The notes beneath the pieces are model-generated. The model worked only from the letters and a program-made list of their open reading frames with translations. It ran no database searches and was not told the origin of the DNA. From NCBI GenBank assembly GCA_022483465.1, contig JAKVNF010000002.1, positions 310,001 through 374,000 of the forward strand: DNA of 64,000 nt, in the 5' to 3' direction. Source of the DNA: Lachnospiraceae bacterium. Lineage in GTDB: Bacteria > Bacillota > Clostridia > Lachnospirales > Lachnospiraceae. Made by a program: the position numbers and the translations under genes. Shown in pieces: positions 25,609-33,465 of this stretch (position 1 is the stretch's first letter; each line of letters begins with the position of its first letter).

Positions 25609-26674
25609 TCATAGCATATCGAAAAGAAGCCCTGCTGCCGGAACGCTTCCGGTGCAGGGCTCCTTTGGTTCTTCGCTGCTGCCTTCGTCCGCAAACTCCG
25701 CAGGAGACCAGGCATCCCGCCAGGGGATCGTGACCTGCCCATCGGGGTGGGCTTCATCCGGCTCCGTGAACTTCATCGGGAGCCAGACGTAGTCCGCGAC
25801 GGAGGTGTTCCGGTTGGCATCGCCGAAGATCCGGAGCAGGTTCTTCTGCGGCAGATGGTGCCTTGCGGCGATCGCCATGATCTCCTCCCGCCGCCCGGTG
25901 AAGGCGGCCTCGTAGATCTCCTGGTAGACGGCGTCCAGGTCCATGGCCCCCGGGACCCAGCAGTCCGCCAGGGCGATGAAAAGGTCCTTCTTCCCGGCCA
26001 CATGGAACACCGAGGAGATCTGGGAGTGGAACGAGGTGCCGGTGGGGTCATCCGGGTGGGGATTGCCCAGCACCGTGTAGGGCCCGTGCCAGGTGTCCGC
26101 GACGGCGATCCCGCTGGGATTGGGGAGATACCCCGTCGTTCCGGAGGTCACGTCCGTGTAGTCCTGCGTTAAGTCCGCGCAGCTCGTCTCGCTGTGGACC
26201 CGCTCGAAGCAGCAGTAGGCCTTCCCGTCCGGTGCCACAGCGAGGTCAAAAGCCCCGGCGTTCATGCCGAGGGGCCGCAGATTCTTCCGGACCATGGTAT
26301 AGGGTCCCGTCAGGCGGTCGGCGGTGAGGATCGTCATGGCCTTTCATCACCTTCACCCAGCAGACGTACTTCTTCGTGAACCGGTTGTAAATCATGTGCG
26401 GCCGGTCCATCTGGGCCTTGGGGTAGAGCGGGGAAGTGGGGTCGTCCTCGTCCGGCGGGATCAAAAGCCCCAGGTCCTCCCAGTTGACGAGGTTCTTCGA
26501 GCGGTAGCAGCGCACGCCCCAGTGCCAGAAGCCGTTCTTTCCGTCGGTCTTCTCCTTGTTCTCCCCGTATCAGCAGTAGGTCCCGTCCTCGCAAAACAAA
26601 GACGCGCCGTGCGCCTGAATCCGGTGTCCCGAGGTGTCAAGCCACACCTGTCCCGGTCTGATCATGGTTTCCAT
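25609..26674 (-). pseudogene. broken GH43-like glycosidase gene (in-frame stop and frameshift)
   Basis: On the minus strand a good AGGAGG and ATG at 26674 begin a product starting METMIRPGQVWLDTSGHRIQAHG, closely resembling the intact paralog at 21.3-22.7 kb but without its N-terminal helical domain. A TGA at about 26570 replaces the second Trp of the paralog's WYYWYGEN. A one-base shift near 26335-26340 then moves the frame between MKG and MTILTADRLTGPY. The rest continues to SVADYVWLPMKF and a tail longer than in the paralog. An IS1634-family element lies 16 bases upstream of the ATG, removing its promoter. Confidence 0.88.
25621..25661 (-). terminator. intrinsic terminator at the 3' end of the broken GH43-like gene
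   Basis: On the minus strand, AGCCCTGC plus an inner CCGGAA/TTCCGG stem closes with GCAGGGCT and is followed by TTCTTTTC. It overlaps the last codons of the degraded frame, which suggests that the original stop lay upstream. Confidence 0.75.
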
Positions 26675-26707
26675 CGCATACCTCCTACAACCCTAAATCG
26701 CAAGTTT

Positions 26708-28429
26708 TTATACTAGCAGCTTGATCTCAGTTGCCTGGTTGATTGCCTCGTCCTCTGTGAGGCCAACCTTGGAGACCAGTTCCTTCTGAATCCTGCTCAT
26801 CGCATAGGACGGATACCAACTGCCATCAGACTGCAGTTCCACCTTATACTTGTTTAGCTCCATCATCTCGAAGGCGATGGTTGCACTGGTCTTATCGTGA
26901 AGCACTTCCCTCAAATCCCATGTCAGCGTGGCAAAGAGAATGCTTGCGATAAAGGCCGTGAACATCTTCCCCCGATATGTCTCGATGGAGTGGGTGTATG
27001 TGACCGACAGATCAAAGTGCCGCTTGATGGATTCGAAGACGTGCTCCACAACATCACGTCGCCGGATAATCCGGATTGCCTCGGATGCCGTCATTTCAGT
27101 ATCACTGACGAGAACAAAGAATCCGGCACGATCGACCATCGTCTGGATCATTTCAGTGTCCTCCAGGATGGTGAAGTTCTTCCCTGTTTCTGGATCGGCC
27201 TTTTTAACGACAATGATCCCTTTTGGAGCGTAGTCCTGCGCCATCTTTTCCGTGTAGCGTTTTCTCTTGGATGCCTCATTGAAGTAATAGGAAATAGTGC
27301 TCCTTATGGACTGTTCCTCATCAAATTCCCGGGAGTGATCAAAGAAGAGGTAGGCAAAGCAAGCCTTTCCAGCCACTGTTACCGGGTACCGCTTTCCAAA
27401 TACGTTGGGCTCCGTCGTCAGGTATTTCTGCTTTCCGCGGATCTCCGCTCCATGATCTTTGATGAGCGCATCTACCCAGTTGACATTGTCTGGACAGAGG
27501 ACACCATATTCCAGATCCTTTACTTTCCGGAGGGCTTTGATGATGTCCTCTGAAAAGTATCCTCGATCGAACATTGCGAACAGCTTTTGATATCCTGCAT
27601 CCACGATCTTTTTCAATGAGAAGGACGTCTGCACCTTATCCAGGAGAGAACCGTCGTAGTGCTCATACCACATAGGAATGCCGGTCTCTTCATCCACAAA
27701 CATAGCCGTGTTAATGATCTTCAGGCCAAAATCGGTCTTGGATTTTCCGAACTCTGCAAGATCTTCATTCTCGGACTGGGTGTTTTGATTGGTTGAGTCA
27801 AAGGCAATGACCCGATTGCTGTCCTTTCGGGGAAATCGTTTCTCGTATTCTTCCCGGAAAATCCGGAAGAACACATTGATATTTCCCTCATCTGACCCGA
27901 TCAGACGGTATAGGCCGCTGACTTCACTGTCGTCGATGACACGATCCAGACCGCAGTAGTGATCAAAACACCAACCGGGAAACAGCTGGGCAGTTGAACT
28001 TTCCGCAACAATGGAGTAGACGGCCAATGCAATGATTTTCCGCTCATATTCAGGGTAGACCCGTGTCAGAGCGGTATAGCATCCGGATTGCTCTGCGGCC
28101 GCCTTTAGAACCAGGTACGGTCCAAAGGAGAGCTTCGAATCCGTTTTGCCGGCAGCTTTACGGGCCTTTGTGCCGAAGGTGTCCTTCAGTCGGTTCACCT
28201 CAGCATCGATGGGACCGAAGAACTGCTCATAGTTCTTGTTTGGATGCATATGAGAGCGATCGCCATCGACAATTTTTCCGATTGAGATCCGTTTGTCGAC
28301 AGGACGCCGCTTCTCAGAGTCCCAATGATACTCTGTGGCGAGCAAGACATAACCCGTGGTGAGGATATGGATAGTTCCCTTGTCGCTTGATTTCGGAGTT
28401 TTAACGAGTACATCTGTATTGCTGTACAT
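26708..28429 (-). CDS. IS1634 family transposase
   Basis: A 573-residue DDE transposase of the IS4-like superfamily. Recognisable parts are AFDSTNQNTQSENEDLAEFG (first catalytic Asp region), FAMFDRGYFSEDIIKAL (second Asp) and RRRDVVEHVFESIKRHFDL (Glu region, a YREK-like segment). The frame is intact. The start at 28429 has AGAGGG upstream on the minus strand. The codon use is more AT-rich than in the host genes. Because the right terminal repeat is now split, transposition in cis should be impaired even if the protein is active (inference). Confidence 0.9.
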   Translation of the reverse strand: MYSNTDVLVKTPKSSDKGTIHILTTGYVLLATEYHWDSEKRRPVDKRISIGKIVDGDRSHMHPNKNYEQFFGPIDAEVNRLKDTFGTKARKAAGKTDSKLSFGPYLVLKAAAEQSGCYTALTRVYPEYERKIIALAVYSIVAESSTAQLFPGWCFDHYCGLDRVIDDSEVSGLYRLIGSDEGNINVFFRIFREEYEKRFPRKDSNRVIAFDSTNQNTQSENEDLAEFGKSKTDFGLKIINTAMFVDEETGIPMWYEHYDGSLLDKVQTSFSLKKIVDAGYQKLFAMFDRGYFSEDIIKALRKVKDLEYGVLCPDNVNWVDALIKDHGAEIRGKQKYLTTEPNVFGKRYPVTVAGKACFAYLFFDHSREFDEEQSIRSTISYYFNEASKRKRYTEKMAQDYAPKGIIVVKKADPETGKNFTILEDTEMIQTMVDRAGFFVLVSDTEMTASEAIRIIRRRDVVEHVFESIKRHFDLSVTYTHSIETYRGKMFTAFIASILFATLTWDLREVLHDKTSATIAFEMMELNKYKVELQSDGSWYPSYAMSRIQKELVSKVGLTEDEAINQATEIKLLV

Positions 28430-28467
28430 GGCCGCCCTCTAAATTGCTAGTAAAATATCTATCAGTT

Positions 28468-28496
28468 ATTATACTAGCATTTTACAGAGGTTACAA
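28468..28496 (-). promoter_or_regulatory. sigma-A promoter of the IS1634 transposase
   Basis: On the minus strand, TTGTAA, a 17-base spacer and a perfect TATAAT lie 39 bases before the transposase start. The promoter is inside the element. Confidence 0.75.
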
Positions 28497-28713
28497 TGTC
28501 GTTTTATGCCCTATTTCCAACGTCTATTGACATTTTAATGGAGTCATCCCGGGACGCCTAGTAAAAAACTGGGTCTTTCATTTTTCTTGTGTGATGCACT
28601 AAAAGAAGGCAGCCTATAGAGAATATCATCTATTTACAAAAAGAGATTTCCTGATATCATCTCGATTGCACGTCGCCCAAGATATGCAATACGGGATAAA
28701 AAGGAAACCTCTT

Positions 28714-30162
28714 ATGAATCAGAATTATACATACACCGAGGCGAATGGGCAAATGTCTTTTGCTGCCCGGACTCAAAATGACTATCTGATGTTCCCAAGC
28801 CACCTGACGGGGTTCCATCAGGAGAGCGTTGAAGAGGTTCCTATTCGAGACGTCAGGCCCTTCCACTCCATGCGGAAGAGCAAACTGAGTGAGAATACCT
28901 TCAAAAGGGCTTATATTCTGCGCGGTAAATTGGACCAGCTGGACCATCCTGTATGCTCTTGCTGCGGGCGCAGGATGTACAAGAATCAGACCTACCACAC
29001 GAAGATCAAACACATTCCCTTTCAGGCATGCCAAACCATCATTGAGTGCGACAAGTACCAGTGGAGATGCAATCTCTGTGGCAAGACCATCACACCGGAT
29101 GTCGCGTTCAAGGCAGATGATTCGATGATTACAAAGGAGCTTGAGCAGCTGATCATCCGCTATCTTTCTATGGATGAATTTACCCTTACGGACACGGCAA
29201 TCATTACTGGCGTCAACATCAATACGATCAAGAAGATCGATCTTAAGCGTCTGAAGGGTCTTTACGCGGATGAGAATGGCAAGCTCAAAAAGCCTGCCGC
29301 CTATGCAAGGTATCTTGCCATTGACGAGTTCAAGCTGCATAACGGACACAAATATGCGACGCACATCATAGACCTGATAACCGGTGCGGTGCTGTTCATC
29401 CGAGCAGGCAAAACAAAGGCCGTTGTAGAAGAATTCATGGAGCTGGTGGGTGACGACTGGATGCATCATGCAGAGGCCGTTGCCATGGATATGAACAGCG
29501 ACTTCCAGGAGGCTTTCAAGGCAAAATGCGGTTGGATCCAGATCGTTTATGATCATTTCCACATCGTCAAGAACTTCAACGAGAAGGTCATTGCCGAGGT
29601 TCGGAAGGAGGAACAGATCCGCCTGAAGAAGGAAGGCCTGGTCGAGGAAGCTACTGTTCTGAAGGGGTCAAGGAAGATACTCTGTGCCAGCAGGGAGTCC
29701 CTGCAGAAACACGATCAGGAAGCCCGTGAGGGCAAGGTGTGCCGCAAGGGATCTGCGATCTTCGGTACGACCGATTACAGGCATACCCATGACGATTTCG
29801 AGCGGCGATACGACGACATCATCAACTCGAACAAGCTGCTGTTCACCTGTGATCTGATCAAGCAGGCCATGCAGGAAGCATATGCCTCAGCCAATCAGGC
29901 GACGATGATCGAGAAGTTTACAGATATCATCGACTGGTGCAGGGGCACGAAAAATGAGCACTTTCTCTGGTTTGCCAGGCTCATTGAGAACCACTTTGAC
30001 GGCATTGTGGGATACGGGCTCTATCCGATCAGCTCCGGGAAGATAGAGGGGATCAACGCACACATCAAGGTCATTCGCAGGAAAGCCTATGGCCTTCCAG
30101 ATGATGAGTACTTTTTCCTAAAGATCATGGATGCATCCAGAAATCCGTACAAGAGGATCTGA
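28714..30162 (+). CDS. ISL3 family transposase
   Basis: A 482-residue transposase. The N-terminus carries a zinc finger (CSCCGRRMY ... CNLCGKTI, about residues 85-130) and a helix-turn-helix region. The DDE domain has Asp in YLAIDEFKLHNG, Asp in AVAMDMNSDFQEAF and Glu in SGKIEGINAHIKVIRRKAYG. The ATG at 28714 has AAAAGGAAA upstream; an ATG at 28666 lacks a good site. The frame is intact, so the element may be mobile and could also act on the miniature copy at 8.05-8.31 kb, which keeps both ends. Confidence 0.95.
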   Translation: MNQNYTYTEANGQMSFAARTQNDYLMFPSHLTGFHQESVEEVPIRDVRPFHSMRKSKLSENTFKRAYILRGKLDQLDHPVCSCCGRRMYKNQTYHTKIKHIPFQACQTIIECDKYQWRCNLCGKTITPDVAFKADDSMITKELEQLIIRYLSMDEFTLTDTAIITGVNINTIKKIDLKRLKGLYADENGKLKKPAAYARYLAIDEFKLHNGHKYATHIIDLITGAVLFIRAGKTKAVVEEFMELVGDDWMHHAEAVAMDMNSDFQEAFKAKCGWIQIVYDHFHIVKNFNEKVIAEVRKEEQIRLKKEGLVEEATVLKGSRKILCASRESLQKHDQEAREGKVCRKGSAIFGTTDYRHTHDDFERRYDDIINSNKLLFTCDLIKQAMQEAYASANQATMIEKFTDIIDWCRGTKNEHFLWFARLIENHFDGIVGYGLYPISSGKIEGINAHIKVIRRKAYGLPDDEYFFLKIMDASRNPYKRI

Positions 30163-30180
30163 TGGATAAAGCTGTTCCGA

Positions 30181-30213
30181 GACCGTGGGCCCCTCGGCGA
30201 TGCTCCCACGGTC
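30181..30213 (+). repeat. subterminal hairpin of the ISL3 element
   Basis: GACCGTGGG and CCCACGGTC form a perfect nine-base-pair stem with a 15-base loop, starting 19 bases after the transposase stop. The same structure is kept in the miniature copy at 8164-8196. It may end the transposase transcript or assist end recognition. Confidence 0.7.
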
Positions 30214-30344
30214 CGCCCGGGAGTACAGATGCACGGAGAGCAGAAGGCACCTGTGGAGGACCGGGGCAGAGGACCTCGGAGACGGTCAGGAAGGGCTCAT
30301 CCCACAAAAAAAGTGAAAGGGCCAAAAAACTTTGCGATTTTGGG

Positions 30345-30408
30345 ATCCAAAAGATTTCCCATACATCCTCCTTCTTTGACAGGTAAGTGCATTGTCTAAA
30401 TTATTATA
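30345..30408 (-). pseudogene. minus-strand gene-start remnant cut off by the IS1634 insertion
   Basis: Read on the minus strand, a TATAAT box (30403-30408) is followed by AAGGAGG (30367-30373) and an ATG at 30362 that encodes MGNLLD before running into the IS end at 30344. This looks like the promoter and translation start of a gene reading toward the broken GH43-like gene, now severed. What the gene encoded cannot be told from six codons. No convincing -35 box was found. Confidence 0.4.
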
Positions 30409-30548
30409 CGGGAGAGGACAGGAGAGCTGCGATTGCAATTTCGCTTTTCGTATCGTGACTTTGCGCTTACCCCTGGGTCCCCCCGTCCGGTTGCCCGTCA
30501 ATATTTCCACCTTTCTCCCCTGCCCCCGGCCGGTTCTGTCCAGTTTTC

Positions 30549-30577
30549 ACAAATGTTTGTCACAGAGAAACATTTGT
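30549..30577. promoter_or_regulatory. operator-like inverted repeat upstream of sstT
   Basis: ACAAATGTTT and AAACATTTGT are perfect 10-bp inverted arms separated by nine bases. They lie directly upstream of the sstT promoter. The AT-rich symmetric half-sites resemble a repressor or activator binding site. The rest of 30409-30548 shows no gene. Confidence 0.6.
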
Positions 30578-30578
30578 C

Positions 30579-30606
30579 TTTTCTTGGCGGACAGCTGTGG
30601 TACAAT
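30579..30606 (+). promoter_or_regulatory. extended -10 promoter of sstT
   Basis: TGGTACAAT (extended -10, TACAAT at 30601-30606) with a weak TTTTCT -35 box 16 bases upstream. The start codon is 64 bases further on. Confidence 0.55.
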
Positions 30607-30669
30607 ATTTCCTGCCGCGTAAGAAAAACTTCAGCGCGGCAATATGTTTTCAGAGAGGGAGAACAAAAC

Positions 30670-31962
30670 ATGTCAGCATTCAAAAAGTACGTTGCCGCCA
30701 TCGCGAGGTGTTACACCCAGTCCAGTCTGATCCTGCGGATTGTGATCGGTCTGGTGATCGGCGCCTTCCTCGGCGTCTTTGTCAAGAACTGGACGTTTCT
30801 CGGCGTCCTGGGAGACCTCTTCGTGGGCGGCCTCAAGGCCATGGCCCCGATCCTGGTCTTTGTCATCGTGTCCGGAGCCCTTGCCCAGTCGAGGTCACGC
30901 CTCGACTCCCGGTTTGGGACCGTCCTCTTTTTGTACCTTCTGACCACGCTGGACGCCGCAGTGCTCGCGGTCTTCACGAGCTTTGCGTTCCCGCAGAAGG
31001 TAGCACTCCAGAGCGCCTCCGAGGGGCTGACGGCCCCGCAGGGCCTTTCGGAGGTCTTCTCGACCCTCCTCTCCAACCTGGTGGCGAATCCCTTCTTGGC
31101 GATCACAAATGGCAACTACATCGGGATCCTGTTCTGGGCGGTGCTCTTTGGCCTTGCGATGAAGCGCATCGCAAGCGAGGAGAGTAAGACCTTCATGGTG
31201 AACGTCTCCGACGCGGTCTCCCAGATCGTGCGCTGGATCATCGGCTTTGCGCCGTTCGGGATCTGCGGCCTGGTGTACACAAACGTGTCCACAAACGGCC
31301 TCTCGATCTTCCAGGACTACGGAAAGCTCCTGGCACTCCTTGTTGGCACGATGCTCCTGCAGGCCCTTGTGATCGCGCCCTTTATCGCGTTTTTATTCCT
31401 GCACCGCAATCCCTACCCGCTGCTTTTTAGGTGCCTTCGGGAGTCCGGCGTGACAGCCTTCTTTACGAGGTCCTCCGCGGCTAACATCCCGGTGAACATG
31501 GCCCTTTGCGAAAAGCTCGAGCTCGATAAGGATATGTACTCGGTGGCCATCCCCTTGGGCGCCACCATCAACATGGACGGCGCCGCGATCACGATCACGG
31601 TCATGACCCTCGCCGCCGCCAACACCCTGGGCATCCAAGTTTCGATCCCCGCGGCGATTGTGCTCTCGTTCCTGTCCGCCCTTGGCGCCTGCGGCGCCTC
31701 CGGCGTTGCCGGCGGGTCCCTTCTTCTCATCCCGATGGCCTGCTCCCTCTTTGGGATCTCCAACGACGTCGCGATGCAGGTCGTCGCCGTGGGCTTTATC
31801 ATCGGCGTCGTGCAGGACTCGGTGGAGACCGCGCTGAACTCCTCGGGAGACGTGATGTTTGCGGCCACCGCCGACTACGCGCAGCGCATCCGGGAGGGCA
31901 AGCCCCTGCCGGAATTCATGCAGACGAAAAAGGAGCGGGCCGCGGCAAAAGCCCAGTCCTGA
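30670..31962 (+). CDS. sstT: sodium:serine/threonine symporter
   Basis: Predicted inner-membrane Na+-coupled importer of serine and threonine, in the dicarboxylate/amino acid:cation symporter (DAACS) family. The diagnostic segments FFTRSSAANIPVNMALCEKL (about residues 258-277) and IPLGATINMDGAAITITVMT are nearly identical to characterised SstT, and about eight hydrophobic helices are visible. The start at 30670 has GAGAGGGAG upstream; longer in-frame extensions run through the promoter region. Length is 430 residues. Given serC-serA elsewhere in the window, serine is both made and imported. Confidence 0.93.
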   Translation: MSAFKKYVAAIARCYTQSSLILRIVIGLVIGAFLGVFVKNWTFLGVLGDLFVGGLKAMAPILVFVIVSGALAQSRSRLDSRFGTVLFLYLLTTLDAAVLAVFTSFAFPQKVALQSASEGLTAPQGLSEVFSTLLSNLVANPFLAITNGNYIGILFWAVLFGLAMKRIASEESKTFMVNVSDAVSQIVRWIIGFAPFGICGLVYTNVSTNGLSIFQDYGKLLALLVGTMLLQALVIAPFIAFLFLHRNPYPLLFRCLRESGVTAFFTRSSAANIPVNMALCEKLELDKDMYSVAIPLGATINMDGAAITITVMTLAAANTLGIQVSIPAAIVLSFLSALGACGASGVAGGSLLLIPMACSLFGISNDVAMQVVAVGFIIGVVQDSVETALNSSGDVMFAATADYAQRIREGKPLPEFMQTKKERAAAKAQS

Positions 31963-31963
31963 T

Positions 31964-31992
31964 TTGCATTCCGGGGTCGCATCCCCTACAAT
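31964..31992 (+). promoter_or_regulatory. sigma-A promoter for argH
   Basis: TTGCAT, a 17-base spacer and TACAAT begin right after the sstT stop codon and lie 48 bases before the argH start. Confidence 0.8.
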
Positions 31993-32039
31993 GCTCCCTG
32001 AATACTTTTTGAGACGATCTGAAAAAAGAGGAGATTTCC

Positions 32040-33443
32040 ATGGCGCAGCTCTGGGGCGGCAGATTTACCAAACAGACCAGTTCCATCACGAAGGAACTGG
32101 GCGATTCCATCTACTTTGACAAGGCTCTCTGGAAAGAGGACATCACGGGCAGCATCGCCCACGCAAAGATGCTGGGCCGGCAGGGCATCCTCACGAAGGA
32201 GGAGTCGGACCACATCGTGGCGGGCCTTGCGTCCATCTACAACGATCTGGACGCGGGGAAGCTTGCGATCTCCAACGACTGCGAGGACATCCACAGCTTT
32301 GTGGAGGCAACCCTGATCGACCGCATCGGAGACGACGGAAAGCGCCTCCACACCGGGCGCTCCCGGAACGACCAGGTCGCCCTGGACATGAAGCTCTACA
32401 CAAGAGGCGCGATCGACGATGTCGCAAGAGAGGTGCTTCTTCTCGAGGACACGATTTTGGACCTCATGGACAAGAATCGGGACACCTTCATGCCGGGTTT
32501 TACCCACCTGCAGAAGGCGCAGCCTGTGACCCTTGCCCACCACTTCGGCGCCTACTTCGAGATGTTTAAGAGGGACTTTTCAAGACTTGCCGACTGCAGG
32601 GCAAGGGAGAACTACTGCCCTTTGGGGAGCGGTGCCCTTGCCGGCACCACCTATCCCCTGGACCGGGACTTTGTGGCCAAGGAGCTCCACTTTACTGCCC
32701 CCACGGCCAACTCCATGGACTCGGTCTCCGACCGGGACTTTCTTCTGGAGTTTTTGTCCGATCTCTCCATCCTGATGATGCACCTCTCCAGGCTCTCGGA
32801 GGAGATCTGCATCTGGAACACCAATGAGTATCGCTACGTCGAGCTCGATGACGCCTTCTCCACTGGCTCCTCGATCATGCCCCAGAAGAAAAACCCCGAC
32901 TTTGCGGAGCTGACCAGGGGCAAGACCGGACGGGTCTACGGGGATCTGATGGCGCTCCTCACCGTGATGAAGGGTCTTCCCCTTGCCTACGACAAGGACC
33001 TGCAGGAGGATAAGGAGCCGGTGTTCGATGCGGTGAAGACCGCGAAGGGGTGCCTCGAGATGATGCGGGGCATGCTCTCGACGGCGACGTTCCGCAGGGA
33101 TGTGATGGAGCGCTCCGCAAAGCACGGCTTTACCAACGCCACCGACGCGGCGGACTACCTGGTGAACAAGGGGGTTCCCTTCCGGGATGCCCACGGCATC
33201 GTCGGGCAGCTCGTTCTGTACTGCATTGACAATGGCAAGGCGCTGGACGACCTCTCCCTGGAGGAGTTCCACCGCTTTTCCGATGTATTTGATTCCGATA
33301 TCTATGATGCGATCTCGCTGAAAACCTGCGTCGAGAAGCGCCTGACCAAGGGTGCCCCCGGCGAGAAGGCGATGGAAGAGGAGATTGCGCAGAGCAGGGC
33401 ATGGCTCCGGGAGGCTGAGAAATCCCTTCCGGTTCAGGCATAA
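32040..33443 (+). CDS. argH: argininosuccinate lyase
   Basis: Cleaves argininosuccinate to arginine and fumarate. The superfamily signature GSSIMPQKKNPD lies near residues 275-287, with HTGRSRNDQVALDMKL near 104-119 and GFTHLQKAQPVTLAHH near 153-168. Length (467 residues) is normal. The start has GAGGAG upstream. argG is not adjacent. It has its own promoter and precedes asd by 22 bases. Confidence 0.96.
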   Translation: MAQLWGGRFTKQTSSITKELGDSIYFDKALWKEDITGSIAHAKMLGRQGILTKEESDHIVAGLASIYNDLDAGKLAISNDCEDIHSFVEATLIDRIGDDGKRLHTGRSRNDQVALDMKLYTRGAIDDVAREVLLLEDTILDLMDKNRDTFMPGFTHLQKAQPVTLAHHFGAYFEMFKRDFSRLADCRARENYCPLGSGALAGTTYPLDRDFVAKELHFTAPTANSMDSVSDRDFLLEFLSDLSILMMHLSRLSEEICIWNTNEYRYVELDDAFSTGSSIMPQKKNPDFAELTRGKTGRVYGDLMALLTVMKGLPLAYDKDLQEDKEPVFDAVKTAKGCLEMMRGMLSTATFRRDVMERSAKHGFTNATDAADYLVNKGVPFRDAHGIVGQLVLYCIDNGKALDDLSLEEFHRFSDVFDSDIYDAISLKTCVEKRLTKGAPGEKAMEEEIAQSRAWLREAEKSLPVQA

Positions 33444-33465
33444 CAAAAACCACATGGAGGCTATG

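Larger units (their letters stand above)
28571..30323 (+). mobile_element. intact ISL3-family insertion sequence (1753 bp)
   Basis: Terminal inverted repeats of about 29 bp are present: GGGTCTTTCATTTTTCTTGT... at the left and, read inward, GGCCCTTTCACTTTTTTTGT... at the right, with about seven mismatches. A perfect 8-bp target duplication AAAAAACT flanks it (28563-28570 and 30324-30331), the size typical of ISL3. One intact transposase gene fills the centre. A GACCGTGGG/CCCACGGTC hairpin (30181-30213) follows the transposase stop. The insertion lies inside the right terminal repeat of the IS1634-family element, so it arrived later. Confidence 0.95.
26691..30344 (-). mobile_element. IS1634-family insertion sequence, interrupted in its right repeat by an ISL3-family element
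   Basis: The left terminal repeat reads CCCTAAATCGCAAG-TTTTT at 26691. The right repeat, read inward, is CCCAAAATCGCAAAG-TTTTTT-ACTAG and is found only when 28551-28570 is joined to 30332-30344, that is, after removing the nested element 28571-30323 and one copy of its target duplication. The unsplit IS would be about 1.9 kb with one transposase gene. No flanking target duplication was found (CTACAA on the left, ATCCAA on the right), so an adjacent rearrangement is possible. Its GC content is visibly lower than that of its neighbours. Confidence 0.85.

Noticed and set aside
26565-26575. TGA recoding (selenocysteine) in the GH43-like gene
   Set aside because: The paralog has Trp at this position, a frameshift follows about 235 bases downstream, and no selenocysteine insertion structure or sel genes are seen. 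A nonsense mutation is simpler.
26685-30350. Target site duplication of the IS1634-family element
   Set aside because: Flanks CTACAA and ATCCAA do not match. No convincing 5-6 bp duplication could be found even with small shifts of the ends.
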